Source: JABCZS01 sp041660525
GTDB taxonomy: Bacteria > Pseudomonadota > Gammaproteobacteria > JABCZS01
Assembly: GCA_041660525.1 (NCBI GenBank)
Contig: JBAZWD010000011.1
Span: 1-64,000 of the forward strand
Length of the DNA stretch: 64,000 bases
Reading direction: 5' to 3'
This document shows, piece after piece, positions 34,163-42,779 of the stretch. Position 1 is the first letter of the stretch; every line of letters begins with the position of its first letter. The translations under genes were made by a program, and so were the position numbers. The notes below the pieces were generated by a model. That model was not told where the DNA came from. It ran no database searches and saw only the letters and a program-made list of their open reading frames with translations.

Positions 34163-34432
34163 ATGTTAATTTTTTCATTTCATATGGCATTTGGGATTTT
34201 ACTGATTGCTTTGGTTGCGGGTATGGCCTTATTTTTTAAAGCCAAAAAATACGACTCTGCTTTTGGTAAATTTTTGGGTATTTTGATTATTTTATTTGCT
34301 GTCTTACATTTAGTTTGCACCAGTTATTACGGTATGAGCTATTGGAAAAAAGGTTATTTTGAAATGCCCATGGCTGCAAAAATGCAACAAAAAATTATTA
34401 ATCCAGCGCCTGCACCTGCTGCACAACATTAA
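34163..34432 (+). CDS. Small two-helix membrane protein
   Basis: This 89-aa protein has two hydrophobic helices, about residues 5-25 (FHMAFGILLIALVAGMALFF) and 35-55 (FGKFLGILIILFAVLHLVC). A polar C-terminus rich in Ala/Pro follows. The RBS (CAGGAG) is good and the gene ends in a strong terminator. No function is assigned. Confidence 0.65.
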   Translation: MLIFSFHMAFGILLIALVAGMALFFKAKKYDSAFGKFLGILIILFAVLHLVCTSYYGMSYWKKGYFEMPMAAKMQQKIINPAPAPAAQH

Positions 34433-34452
34433 GTTTTGAGTGTTACGCGAAC

Positions 34453-34487
34453 AGGCCTAAAAATAATCATTTTTAGGCCTTTTTTTT
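34453..34487 (+). terminator. Rho-independent terminator
   Basis: An 11-bp perfect stem AGGCCTAAAAA / TTTTTAGGCCT (34453-34463 with 34470-34480) is followed by seven T, ending the small membrane protein transcript. Confidence 0.95.
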
Positions 34488-34507
34488 GGATCAAATAAGG
34501 ATTCATC

Positions 34508-34930
34508 ATGAACATATGGAAAACACCTATTGATATTGCTAACGCCAACGAACGCAGTAAAAATACGATGGCTGAATATTTAGGTATAGAGTTTATTGAA
34601 GTAGGTGATGATTATCTAGTGGCAAAAATGCCTGTTGATCACCGCACGATTCAACCCATAGGCATTATGCACGGCGGCGCTTCTTGTGTATTAGCAGAAA
34701 CAGTCGGTAGTACTGCGGGGAATTATTGTGTTGATATTAATACCCATTATTGTGTGGGTCTTGATATTAACACCAATCATATACGCTCGATGCGTAAAGG
34801 TTTTGTAATCGGTACAGCGAAACCTTTTCATTTAGGTAAAAGCACGCAAGTATGGGAAATCGATATTCGCGATGAAGAAGAAAGGCGTGTATCAATTAAT
34901 CGTTTAACAATGGCGGTATTAACACGATGA
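34508..34930 (+). CDS. Hotdog-fold acyl-CoA thioesterase (YdiI/MenI-like)
   Basis: This 140-aa protein has the hotdog signature TIQPIGIMHGGASCVLAETV, as in PaaI/YdiI thioesterases; the Glu of ETVGS is the usual catalytic residue. It hydrolyses acyl-CoA esters. YdiI/MenI acts on DHNA-CoA in menaquinone synthesis, but no men genes are in view, so the substrate is open. It overlaps pdxJ by 4 nt (ATGA). Confidence 0.82.
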   Translation: MNIWKTPIDIANANERSKNTMAEYLGIEFIEVGDDYLVAKMPVDHRTIQPIGIMHGGASCVLAETVGSTAGNYCVDINTHYCVGLDINTNHIRSMRKGFVIGTAKPFHLGKSTQVWEIDIRDEEERRVSINRLTMAVLTR

Positions 34931-35655
34931 CAACCAAGCTCAGTGTCAATGTAAATAAATTGGCAACCTTACGAAATTCGCGCGGCGGCAATACACCAGA
35001 TGTTTTAAAAACCACATTAGATATTATTAGTTACGGCGCACAAGGAATTACTGTTCATCCACGTCCGGATGAACGCCACATTCGCCGCACAGATGTTTAT
35101 GATATTGCAAAAAATATTGCGGTAGAATTTAACGTAGAAGGTTATCCTTCAAAAGAATATTTGGATCTGGTTTTAGATGTAAAACCCGCGCAATGTACTT
35201 TAGTGCCTGATCCTCCCGAGGTTTTAACTTCAAACGCAGGTTGGTTAATTGAACCTAATCTGGAATTTTTAACAGATGTTATTAGTAAATTGCATGCCAA
35301 TAATATTCGGGTATCGTTATTTGTTGATCCGCACACGCTAAGCGCGCAAGATATTCGCTTATTAGCGCAAACAAAAACAGATCGTGTCGAATTATATACA
35401 GAATCTTACGCCACACATTATGGCACGTCAAAAGGTGATGAAATATTGTATTTATTTAAAAATACTGCGCAAGCGATTTATGATCTGGGTATCGATCTGA
35501 ATGCGGGGCATGATTTAAATTTACTTAATTTGCGAACCTTAATTCAAGAAATTCCCATGATTAAAGAAGTTTCAATAGGACATGCTTTGATTTGTGATGC
35601 TTTATATTATGGTTTGAAGGATACGATAGCGCGTTATTTAGATAGTCTTAACTAG
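34927..35655 (+). CDS. pdxJ: Pyridoxine 5'-phosphate synthase
   Basis: This 242-aa TIM barrel starts KLSVNVNKLATLRNSRGGN, then has ITVHPRPDERHIRRTDVYDI, characteristic of PdxJ. It later has TLVPDPPEVLTSNAGW and ELYTESYA. PdxJ condenses 3-amino-2-oxopropyl phosphate with deoxyxylulose 5-phosphate to make pyridoxine phosphate. The usual family motif VDHVATLRQARG is altered to VNKLATLRNSRG, a variant seen in some PdxJ proteins. The start overlaps the thioesterase stop. Confidence 0.93.
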   Translation: MTTKLSVNVNKLATLRNSRGGNTPDVLKTTLDIISYGAQGITVHPRPDERHIRRTDVYDIAKNIAVEFNVEGYPSKEYLDLVLDVKPAQCTLVPDPPEVLTSNAGWLIEPNLEFLTDVISKLHANNIRVSLFVDPHTLSAQDIRLLAQTKTDRVELYTESYATHYGTSKGDEILYLFKNTAQAIYDLGIDLNAGHDLNLLNLRTLIQEIPMIKEVSIGHALICDALYYGLKDTIARYLDSLN

Positions 35656-35664
35656 GAGAGGGTG

Positions 35665-36267
35665 ATGAAATTATTTTATTCTAAAGGTTCTTGTTCACTG
35701 GCTTCACGGATTATTATTCACGAGCTCGATGTAGATTGTGAATATCAATTAGTGGATATTCGTAATAAACTTTTAAGCAATGGTGAAGATTTTTTAAAAA
35801 TAAATCCTCACGGCACTGTGCCGGTATTGCAATTGGATAACGGTGAAATTTTAACTGAAAATATTGCCATATTAATTTATTTAGCGGAACAATTTAAATC
35901 GTTAAATTTATTGCCGGCAGTTAGTGATGTCAAGCGTTACCATGTCATTGAGTGGTTGAGCTATGTTGCCTCAGAAATACATAAATCCTGTGGACCTTTA
36001 TTTAATCCAAGCCTTGCTGCCGATCTTAAAGCTACGATTTTTAAACCCATATTAGAGAAAAAATTAGCCGGCTTAGATCTGCATTTGGCTAAACACGAAT
36101 TTTTAGTAGGAAATCATTTCACGCTGCCTGATGGTTATTTATTTGTAATTTTAACCTGGATGGCACATTTTGATATTACATTTGCACAATGGCCACATTT
36201 AGATCGTTATTTTAACCAAATCAAACAGCGTGATTCCGTACAAAAATCCTGGGCAGAAGGCGGCTAA
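35665..36267 (+). CDS. Glutathione S-transferase (beta-class-like)
   Basis: This 200-aa GST begins MKLFYSKGSCSLASRIIIHE, with the Cys of SCSLA as in bacterial beta-class enzymes. INPHGTVPVLQLDNGEILTE is the glutathione-binding strand with cis-Pro and the ExxAI/TENIAIL helix. The C-terminal helical domain contains GNHFTLPDGYLF. The ATG at 35665 is preferred over a GTG at 35662 because AGGAGAGG lies just upstream. It is 9 nt after pdxJ and likely co-transcribed. Confidence 0.88.
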   Translation: MKLFYSKGSCSLASRIIIHELDVDCEYQLVDIRNKLLSNGEDFLKINPHGTVPVLQLDNGEILTENIAILIYLAEQFKSLNLLPAVSDVKRYHVIEWLSYVASEIHKSCGPLFNPSLAADLKATIFKPILEKKLAGLDLHLAKHEFLVGNHFTLPDGYLFVILTWMAHFDITFAQWPHLDRYFNQIKQRDSVQKSWAEGG

Positions 36268-36272
36268 GTCGC

Positions 36273-36407
36273 CTAATGCTTATACCTTGGAATAATATGC
36301 ATCGAATAATTCTTGCTTAACGGCGATGCATCGATTTTATGCAAAGGTTCGCAAGGAACAATTTTTTTGTTAGTGATTTTAATAAATACTTTTGGGCCTA
36401 CATTCAT
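36273..36407 (-). CDS. Small hypothetical protein (44 aa) with a strong ribosome binding site
   Basis: This 44-aa frame on the minus strand starts MNVGPKVFIKITNKKIVPCE and ends MHIIPRYKH before TAG. The Shine-Dalgarno AAGGAGG ends 6 nt before the ATG and is nearly perfect, arguing for real translation. There is one Cys and no membrane segment. It is convergent with the GST gene and divergent from the permease. No family recognised. Confidence 0.5.
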   Translation of the reverse strand: MNVGPKVFIKITNKKIVPCEPLHKIDASPLSKNYSMHIIPRYKH

Positions 36408-36547
36408 GATGAACCTCCTTAGGTGTATTATTAATTGGAGTTATGAGCATTATTAAACAAATATGTATAGATAACAATTGTGAATATCTTATATCCGTGT
36501 GCGATTAATGCTATTATGTGTGCAATTTTAAAATTAAGGTTATTACC

Positions 36548-37768
36548 ATGACTAAAACATTTGGATCAATTCTAATTGCAGCCGGAACAGCTATAGGTGC
36601 GGGCATGATTGCATTGCCTTTAGTTACTGCCGGCATGGGTGCATTATATAGCGCATTATTATTTATATTTGTGTGTGCTGTTGTGTTTTATTCTGCATTA
36701 TTAACCTTAGAGGTTAACTTAGCATTTAAAGCGCCACGTAATAGTTATGGCTCTATGGCCTTGGAAACTTTGGGTAAGCCTGCGCAATATTTAACTTCGG
36801 TGATGTATTTATTATTACTATACGCATTAGCCAGCGCATTGATTTCAGGCGGCGCTTCTTTAATGGAAGCAACCACCGTATTAGTTTTTGATAAAACTTT
36901 TCCGAATTTTTTAAACGCACTCATATTTACAGTAGTTTTAGGCAGCATAGTCACTTTAAGCACAGGCGCTGTCGATATTGCCACGCGCGGTTTGTTTTTA
37001 ATAAAAGCCATTTTAATTATCGCGGTATTTACTTTGTTTTTGCCTAAGGTAGATTATGTGAGTTTATTACAACAACGTGAAGCGGTTTATATTTGGGCTG
37101 CTGCGCCAGTCATTTTAACAGCGTTTGGGTACCATATTGTTATTCCATCACTGGCACCTTATTTAGATAATGATGTCAGTAAATTACGCACGGTATTACT
37201 TTGGGGTAGCATCGTTACACTCTGTATTTATTTATTATGGGTCATGACATTGCTGGGCACATTGCCTATGTTTGGTATGAATAGTTTTGCGCAAATTGCC
37301 GTAACCAATGGTTCTGTGGGTGAGTTAATGATTGCTATTGATCATTACATGAAAACGCCATGGTTAACTGGGGTTATTAATGGTTTTGCGCATGTGGCTT
37401 TGATTACGACATTTTTAGGTGTGGCTTTAAGTTTGTTTGATTTTTTACGTGATAGAAAACAAGGAAAAGTGCCTAATCGTTTTAAAACAGCAGTTTTAAC
37501 TTTTATTCCACCTTTATTGGTTGCATTATTTTATCCTAATGGGTTTGTGCAATTATTAAGTTATGCATCGATTTTTGCTGCATTTATTTTGATTATTTTA
37601 CCCGCGATGATGGCTTATAAAATGCGCCGTACGAATACATTAAAATCACCTTACCGTGTATGTGGTGGAACGCCTATGATCGTGCTGGTTGCTTTGATTG
37701 GTGTTGGATTTATTATTGTGGAATGTTTAAGAATTCTTGGTTATTTACCCATTTGGACGGGTGTGTAA
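36548..37768 (+). CDS. Aromatic amino acid permease (HAAAP family, TyrP/Mtr-like)
   Basis: This 406-aa protein has 11 hydrophobic segments. The N-terminal signature FGSILIAAGTAIGAGMIALP matches HAAAP transporters for tyrosine, tryptophan or phenylalanine. It imports aromatic amino acids by proton symport. The ATG at 36548 has AAGG 8 nt upstream; an earlier GTG (36518) is unlikely. Its last 24 nt overlap the convergent folD gene. Intracellular gammaproteobacteria often carry several such permeases. Confidence 0.88.
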   Translation: MTKTFGSILIAAGTAIGAGMIALPLVTAGMGALYSALLFIFVCAVVFYSALLTLEVNLAFKAPRNSYGSMALETLGKPAQYLTSVMYLLLLYALASALISGGASLMEATTVLVFDKTFPNFLNALIFTVVLGSIVTLSTGAVDIATRGLFLIKAILIIAVFTLFLPKVDYVSLLQQREAVYIWAAAPVILTAFGYHIVIPSLAPYLDNDVSKLRTVLLWGSIVTLCIYLLWVMTLLGTLPMFGMNSFAQIAVTNGSVGELMIAIDHYMKTPWLTGVINGFAHVALITTFLGVALSLFDFLRDRKQGKVPNRFKTAVLTFIPPLLVALFYPNGFVQLLSYASIFAAFILIILPAMMAYKMRRTNTLKSPYRVCGGTPMIVLVALIGVGFIIVECLRILGYLPIWTGV

Positions 37769-38590
37769 ATTTTGATACGCTAAAAACGTATTGTTCATTA
37801 ACATTGCAACAGTCATAGGTCCCACGCCCCCGGGAACGGGGGTAATAAAACTTGCACGCTCAAATGCTTTGTCAAATTCTACATCACCAATCACTTTATT
37901 ATTTTCTAAACGATGAATGCCGACATCAATGACAACTGCGCCTGATTTTATCCAATCACCTTTAATTAAATGTGGTTTGCCGGCGCAAGCGATAACTAAA
38001 TCCGCTTCTTTAACATGCTGCGCTAAATTTTCCGTAAAACGATGACATACAGTCGTAGTGGCGCCTTTTAATAATAACTCTAAGGCCATAGGACGCCCGA
38101 CAATATTCGATGCACCTACAACGACTGCGTTAATGCCTTTTAATTCAATTTGCGTATGCTCTAATAATTTAATCACACCATAAGGCGTACAAGGGCGTAA
38201 TAAAGGTTGGCGCGCAGCAAGTCGGCCTAAATTGTAAGGATGAAACCCATCCACATCTTTATAAGGATTAATGGCATCAATAATAATGCCGGGATTAAGA
38301 TGTTTAGGCAGTGGTAATTGCACTAATATGCCGTGTGTATTGGGATCTGCATTTAATGTTTTAATTAAGGTTAATAATTCTTCTTCGCTGGTAGTAGCGG
38401 CTAAGCGGTGATCTTCACTGATAATGCCTACAGATTGCGCCGCTTCACGTTTTTTATTCACATAAAGGTGAGAAGCAGGATCATCACCTACTAAAATAAC
38501 GGCGAGCTTAGGTGCAAGCGTGATCTGTTGCTTTAATTCTTGCAATAATTGTTTAGCTAGCGCTTTCCCATCGATAATTTGTGCATTCAT
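37745..38590 (-). CDS. folD: FolD, methylenetetrahydrofolate dehydrogenase/cyclohydrolase
   Basis: This 281-aa protein starts MNAQIIDGKALAKQL. It has the catalytic region DDPASHLYVNKKREAAQSVG (Tyr and Lys), then HGILVQLPLPKHL, NPYKDVDGFHPYN, VVGASNIVGRPMALELL and VPGGVGPMTVAMLM. The bifunctional enzyme interconverts methylene-, methenyl- and formyl-tetrahydrofolate. The frame extends to 38644, inside fbpC, but the ATG at 38590 fits the family N-terminus. It lies immediately downstream of fbpC. Confidence 0.95.
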   Translation of the reverse strand: MNAQIIDGKALAKQLLQELKQQITLAPKLAVILVGDDPASHLYVNKKREAAQSVGIISEDHRLAATTSEEELLTLIKTLNADPNTHGILVQLPLPKHLNPGIIIDAINPYKDVDGFHPYNLGRLAARQPLLRPCTPYGVIKLLEHTQIELKGINAVVVGASNIVGRPMALELLLKGATTTVCHRFTENLAQHVKEADLVIACAGKPHLIKGDWIKSGAVVIDVGIHRLENNKVIGDVEFDKAFERASFITPVPGGVGPMTVAMLMNNTFLAYQNLHTRPNG

Positions 38591-38603
38591 GGACAGCAGT
38601 ATA

Positions 38604-39632
38604 TCACACAGCCAAATACCAACAAGGCTCAATGATTTTAACAAAACCGCGCGTACCTATTGCAGGAGGGGTTTTGCTGCGTGTTTCTGTATAAAGTTGA
38701 CCGCCTGGGGTATCGCATAATAAATGATAATGACAACCTTGAAAGGTGCAGCTGACTATGGTGGCATTGCCACTTTCATCCGCGATAAAACTAGCCATTT
38801 CAGGACGAACAACAATTTCACCCGTGCCATGTTGAGGATTTTGTAGAAAAACTTGTCCTAATGGAGTTTGCGCTGTTTCACCTGAAGCAATAGCAGGCAA
38901 TAAAAATGCAGCGCCAGCTAATAAAGCCACATCACGATGAACAGGTTGTTGGTAAACCATTTCTGGCGAAGCACATTGTACAATATGACTGCCGTGTGGT
39001 CCTGGCATTAAAATCGCAACACGATGTGCCAATGCAAATGCTTCATTGCGATCATGCGTGACAAAAATCACACTGACATTTTCATGCTTTACTAATTGTT
39101 GCAATGCGCTAATTAATTGTTGTCTTAAGGTAATATCCACATTGGCAAAGGGTTCATCTAATAATAATAACTTGGGTTTTGGTGCAAGTGCTCGTGCTAA
39201 TGCCACACGTTGTTGTTGACCGCCTGAAAGTTGTGAAGGTAAGCGTTCTGCCAAATGTGTCATATTAATTAAGGTTAATAATTCAGCTACACGCGCGCTC
39301 TTATGAGCAGACTTTTCCAAACCAAAACCAATATTTTCAGCCACAGTTTGAAAAGGAAATAGGGCATAATCTTGAAACACTAAACCGACTTTACGTTTTT
39401 CCACGGGAATAATATTTTTGCCATCACAAAAAACAGTTAACCCTGCAATATTGATTTCACCACTTTGCGGTGCGATAAGTCCGGTAATGGCGCGTAATAA
39501 TGTGGATTTACCACAACCGGACGGGCCAAAAATAGCCATAAATTCACCTGGATATACGGTTAAATTTAGTTGATCAAATACCGGTTGTTGGTATTCACAA
39601 CTTAGGTTTGTAATAATGAGTGGCTCAGACAT
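38604..39632 (-). CDS. fbpC: Iron(III) ABC transporter ATP-binding protein FbpC
   Basis: This 342-aa protein has Walker A GPSGCGKST, Q loop VFQDYALFPFQTV, signature LSGGQQQRVALARAL, Walker B LLLLDEPFANVD and H loop FVTHDRNEA. A C-terminal TOBE-like regulatory domain follows. It powers uptake of ferric iron delivered by FbpA. The start has GGAG 8 nt upstream and overlaps fbpB by 8 nt. It forms one operon with fbpB and fbpA. Confidence 0.92.
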   Translation of the reverse strand: MSEPLIITNLSCEYQQPVFDQLNLTVYPGEFMAIFGPSGCGKSTLLRAITGLIAPQSGEINIAGLTVFCDGKNIIPVEKRKVGLVFQDYALFPFQTVAENIGFGLEKSAHKSARVAELLTLINMTHLAERLPSQLSGGQQQRVALARALAPKPKLLLLDEPFANVDITLRQQLISALQQLVKHENVSVIFVTHDRNEAFALAHRVAILMPGPHGSHIVQCASPEMVYQQPVHRDVALLAGAAFLLPAIASGETAQTPLGQVFLQNPQHGTGEIVVRPEMASFIADESGNATIVSCTFQGCHYHLLCDTPGGQLYTETRSKTPPAIGTRGFVKIIEPCWYLAV

Positions 39633-41178
39633 GTGATCTCCAGCGTAAAACTATGGCCATCATGGTAAAGGATAATAGCAATAATACCAGACCTGCAAAG
39701 CCTGCGTCATGTAAAAATGCTTCTTGGTATCGATCAAAGACTCTGTAACTTAATGGCCGTAATCCCATCGCACCACCTAATAATAAAGTCACGGGCAATT
39801 CTTTTAACACGGCTAAAAATACCAAGACAAATGCCGTAGCAATGCCCGGCTTTAAATTAGGTAATGCAATCTTGAAAAAATAACGTAAATTGGAAGCGCC
39901 TAATGTTTTAGCCGTATCATATTGTCTGGGGTCAAGTTTTAAAATAGCAGTTTTTACGCCGGTATAAGCTTGTGATAAAAAACATAAGGTATAACCGATA
40001 ATTAATAATATGCCGCTGTGTAATAAATTTGTATATAAATTTGTGCTGTTCATAAAACGCGCTAAATATAATGCCATTAACATTAATCCAAATGCTAATA
40101 AAATACCGGGCAATGCACTGGATAAATACGTTGTTTGTTCTATCAATCGTCCTATTATTTTTGTACGCCGTGTTGCTAACCAGGCAGGTGCAAAACTGAG
40201 TAATACAATAATACTCGCAGCAAATAAGGCAATGCGTAAACTGTCCCATACGGCAATATTAAGCGGTGCAAAAGTAAGATGCTGCGCTAATCCTGCATAA
40301 ACCCAAGTGCCTAAAACAATCACCGGTAATATTACACCTATACCGATCATAATTGCATGCGCACTATATGCAACAAACAATGCTAATGGCGATAAAGTAA
40401 TGTGCGATGCTTGTTTAGGATTGGCTAATTGCGTAATGCTAGGTACTTCACCATGCAATAAACGACTAAGAATAAATAAAGGAATGCCTAATGCTAATAA
40501 ACTAGCGCCAAGCAATATGGCTTGTGATAATTGTTGATGATCAACAGCTTGATACAAACGCCACGTTAGAACAGGATAATTGAGTACGGATACAGCGCCA
40601 AATTCGCTAATCGTATATAAAATAGTAATTAAAAAAGCTAAAGCAATACTGGGTCTTGCATGGGGCAGAATAATTTTAAAAAATATTTGCATAGTAGTTG
40701 CACCTAAAGTGCGAGCAGCTTCTTCTTCGCTACTGGATAAACGCATGAGACTTGCGCTCACTAATAATTGCACATAGGGAATTGTGATTACGACTAAGGT
40801 TAATAACACGGGAAAATAACCTGTAAAATAAGCACTTAAAATATCACGCAAAGTAGCGGCTAAAATATAACTGGGCATAGCCAGCGACATTAAACCCATT
40901 AACGCTAATAAACGATGACCAAAATAACGGGTCCGCACTAATAAATAAGCAAGATATGTCCCAAAGAAAACAGACAATACCGAAACGGTTAACCCTAATA
41001 AAATAGTACGTCCCAATAAAACCCATAAATCACTTTGTGAAATTAATTCTAAAAACTGTGTGGCAGGTGCGAGCGGATTTTCTGGCGGATTGATTAATCC
41101 TGACAGTAAACCGATAAAGGGTAATAACATAATCGCGCTGGTCAATATGGCCAGCGCGGTGAGTAGTTGTCGTGTCAT
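39625..41178 (-). CDS. fbpB: Iron(III) ABC transporter permease FbpB
   Basis: This 517-aa permease has two fused BPD_transp_1 domains and about 12 hydrophobic segments. Each half carries an EAA loop: SSSEEEAARTLGATTMQIFF with KIILP, and DPRQYDTAKTLGASNLRYFF with KIALP. This two-domain form is typical of FbpB/SfuB ferric transporters. It lies 4 bp after fbpA and overlaps fbpC. Confidence 0.92.
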   Translation of the reverse strand: MTRQLLTALAILTSAIMLLPFIGLLSGLINPPENPLAPATQFLELISQSDLWVLLGRTILLGLTVSVLSVFFGTYLAYLLVRTRYFGHRLLALMGLMSLAMPSYILAATLRDILSAYFTGYFPVLLTLVVITIPYVQLLVSASLMRLSSSEEEAARTLGATTMQIFFKIILPHARPSIALAFLITILYTISEFGAVSVLNYPVLTWRLYQAVDHQQLSQAILLGASLLALGIPLFILSRLLHGEVPSITQLANPKQASHITLSPLALFVAYSAHAIMIGIGVILPVIVLGTWVYAGLAQHLTFAPLNIAVWDSLRIALFAASIIVLLSFAPAWLATRRTKIIGRLIEQTTYLSSALPGILLAFGLMLMALYLARFMNSTNLYTNLLHSGILLIIGYTLCFLSQAYTGVKTAILKLDPRQYDTAKTLGASNLRYFFKIALPNLKPGIATAFVLVFLAVLKELPVTLLLGGAMGLRPLSYRVFDRYQEAFLHDAGFAGLVLLLLSFTMMAIVLRWRSHV

Positions 41179-41182
41179 ACAG

Positions 41183-42166
41183 TTATAATAATTTTAAAGT
41201 TCGCAACATTTTAAGTGTAGGTTCTACATCAGCTAAATCTTTTTGCGACACATCTGCAAAGGGAATTTCGCTTAAAGGTGTAACGATTGGATTTGCTGCA
41301 AAACCTATGCGTGTAGGATATTCAAAAGAGTCGGTAAAGAACTTTTGACCTTGTTCACTGATTAAATAATTAATAAATTGTTCAGCTTGTGCAGATTTTT
41401 TCGTGTGAGCGGAAACAGCGACACCTGAGATAATCAAAATATTACCCGCTTTACCACTTTCAGGAAAATGGTAATTAGCAACCGCTAAATTAGGGTTTTG
41501 TTTTTTTAAGATATGTAAGTAATAATGATTGGCCCAGCCAACAAGCACTTCGCCGGTACCTACAGCAGTAACAAGTGGTGCATTTTTAGGATAGCTAATG
41601 GGATCATTATTTTTTACACCTTCTAGCCATTTAAACGTTTCGTCTTCGCCCCAAAGTTTGCGCAAAGCACTGACATGAGATTGCATGCTTGCATTAGTCG
41701 GTGCCCAACCAATTTTTTTGCCACTCCATTTTGGATCTGCTAATTCTTTTAAATCTTTGGGCAAATCTTCAGGTTTAATTTTATCGGTGTTATAAGCTAA
41801 AACCCGTACGCGCGCGCTACTGCCTAACCAACGGCCATTTGCATCTTGTGCATGAGATGCAACTTGTTTCAATAAATCTGTATTTAATGTTTTTAAAAGA
41901 CCGGCTTCAGCAAGCAGGGTTAAATAGCCTGATTCTTGGAAAAATATAATATCCGCAGGGCTATTTTGTTTTTCACTTAACAATTGGGTAGCTAAACTGG
42001 AAGTGGCGTTATAACGCACATCTAATTTTATACCCGTATCTTTTTCAAATTGGGCGAAAAGAGGTGCCACTAAAGCTTCGCCGCGGCCACTGTAAATGAC
42101 GAGAGAATCTGCAGCTATTGCGCTGACGGTGAAAAAAGTTAGAAAAAAGGCTAAGAATCGCGTCAT
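41183..42166 (-). CDS. fbpA: Periplasmic iron(III)-binding protein FbpA
   Basis: This 327-aa protein has a signal peptide (about 1-19, ending AIAA). The mature domain begins SLVIYSGRGEALVAPLFAQF. GVKNNDPISYPKNAPLV and VLVGWANHYYLH contain the Tyr-Tyr pair that ligates Fe3+ in FbpA proteins. The ATG at 42166 has GGAG 8 nt upstream and is preferred over TTG at 42172. A Fur-box-like sequence lies upstream, so the operon is probably repressed by iron. Confidence 0.92.
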   Translation of the reverse strand: MTRFLAFFLTFFTVSAIAADSLVIYSGRGEALVAPLFAQFEKDTGIKLDVRYNATSSLATQLLSEKQNSPADIIFFQESGYLTLLAEAGLLKTLNTDLLKQVASHAQDANGRWLGSSARVRVLAYNTDKIKPEDLPKDLKELADPKWSGKKIGWAPTNASMQSHVSALRKLWGEDETFKWLEGVKNNDPISYPKNAPLVTAVGTGEVLVGWANHYYLHILKKQNPNLAVANYHFPESGKAGNILIISGVAVSAHTKKSAQAEQFINYLISEQGQKFFTDSFEYPTRIGFAANPIVTPLSEIPFADVSQKDLADVEPTLKMLRTLKLL

Positions 42167-42198
42167 TATCAATACTCCGTTTGTAAGAATTGCAAAGC

Positions 42199-42219
42199 TA
42201 AATGATAATCATTCTTATT
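42199..42219 (-). promoter_or_regulatory. Putative Fur box upstream of fbpABC
   Basis: The sequence AAATGATAATCATTCTTATT closely follows the Fur consensus GATAATGATAATCATTATC, matching the central ATGATAATCATT exactly. It lies about 35-50 bp upstream of the fbpA start, where a repressor would block the promoter. Regulation is inferred from the match and the iron-uptake role of the operon. Confidence 0.75.
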
Positions 42220-42268
42220 TGTAATAGCAAGTGTTTATTCTATCGCTATTGTACAGGTAAATATTAAT

Positions 42269-42426
42269 ATCGCGGGCGAAAGATTTTTCGCCCCTACGGA
42301 TGTTGGGGGTTTCCACATAGGATGTTTTGCAAACCCTTTGGGGCGTTGCATATCCATATATTTTTGAATATCCACATATGGTGAACACAAACCATCCGTA
42401 GGGGCGAAAAATCTTTCGCCCGCGAT
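42269..42426. repeat. Palindromic GGGCGAAA-type repeat element, intergenic copy
   Basis: Perfect 34-bp inverted arms (42269-42302 and 42393-42426) contain GGGCGAAAGATTTTTCGCCC followed by CTACGGATG. They enclose 90 bp of unrelated sequence with its own short repeats (TCCACATA, TCCATATA). The arms share their 30-bp core with the element at 61574-61679 inside pabB. It lies between the fbpA control region and ftsB. The element has no coding capacity for a transposase, so it resembles a non-autonomous palindromic element. Confidence 0.9.
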
Positions 42427-42479
42427 GTTTCGTATTACTACTAACCACACGAATGCCACCATCTGATATAATTAGATGC

Positions 42480-42779
42480 ATGAAAAATTCAATTCTAATC
42501 ATAACTTGCCTAAGCATTTTTTTAATCATCGGACAAATTGACCTCTGGGTTGGCCAAGGTGGCCTCATGCAATTTTTACAATTAAAAAATGAAGTACAAC
42601 AACAAAAAGCAGAAAATACATTGCTAGAAGTTCGCAACAGCGTTTTACACGCAGAAGTTTTAGACTTAAAAAGCGGACATGAAGCCATCGAAGAACGCGC
42701 ACGCGTAGAACTGGGGATGATAAAACCCGGCGAAATTTTTTATCAACTTATGGGCGATGCGCATGAAGCTCACCAATAA
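42480..42779 (+). CDS. ftsB: Cell division protein FtsB
   Basis: This 99-aa protein has a short cytoplasmic tip and one membrane helix (about 4-20, ILIITCLSIFLIIGQIDLW). A periplasmic coiled coil follows (LKNEVQQQKAENTLLEVRNS), then the conserved EERARVELGMIKPGEIFYQL segment. FtsB joins FtsL and FtsQ in the divisome. The ATG at 42480 is chosen so the cytoplasmic tip is short as in the family. Location directly before ispD is the classic ftsB-ispD-ispF order. It overlaps ispD by 23 nt. Confidence 0.92.
   Translation: MKNSILIITCLSIFLIIGQIDLWVGQGGLMQFLQLKNEVQQQKAENTLLEVRNSVLHAEVLDLKSGHEAIEERARVELGMIKPGEIFYQLMGDAHEAHQ

Noticed and set aside
40010..40777. Several plus-strand frames opposite fbpB
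   Set aside because: Low-information shadow frames opposite a clear two-domain permease; no RBS and unlikely composition.
42269..42426. Possible CRISPR array because of repeated GGGCGAAA segments
   Set aside because: Only two arms in inverted orientation per site, no regular spacers and no cas genes in the window.
42215..42688. Minus-strand frames over the intergenic palindrome and ftsB
   Set aside because: They arise because the palindromic element is open on both strands; the peptide GERFFAPTD is the element's own translation, and ftsB is the real gene opposite.
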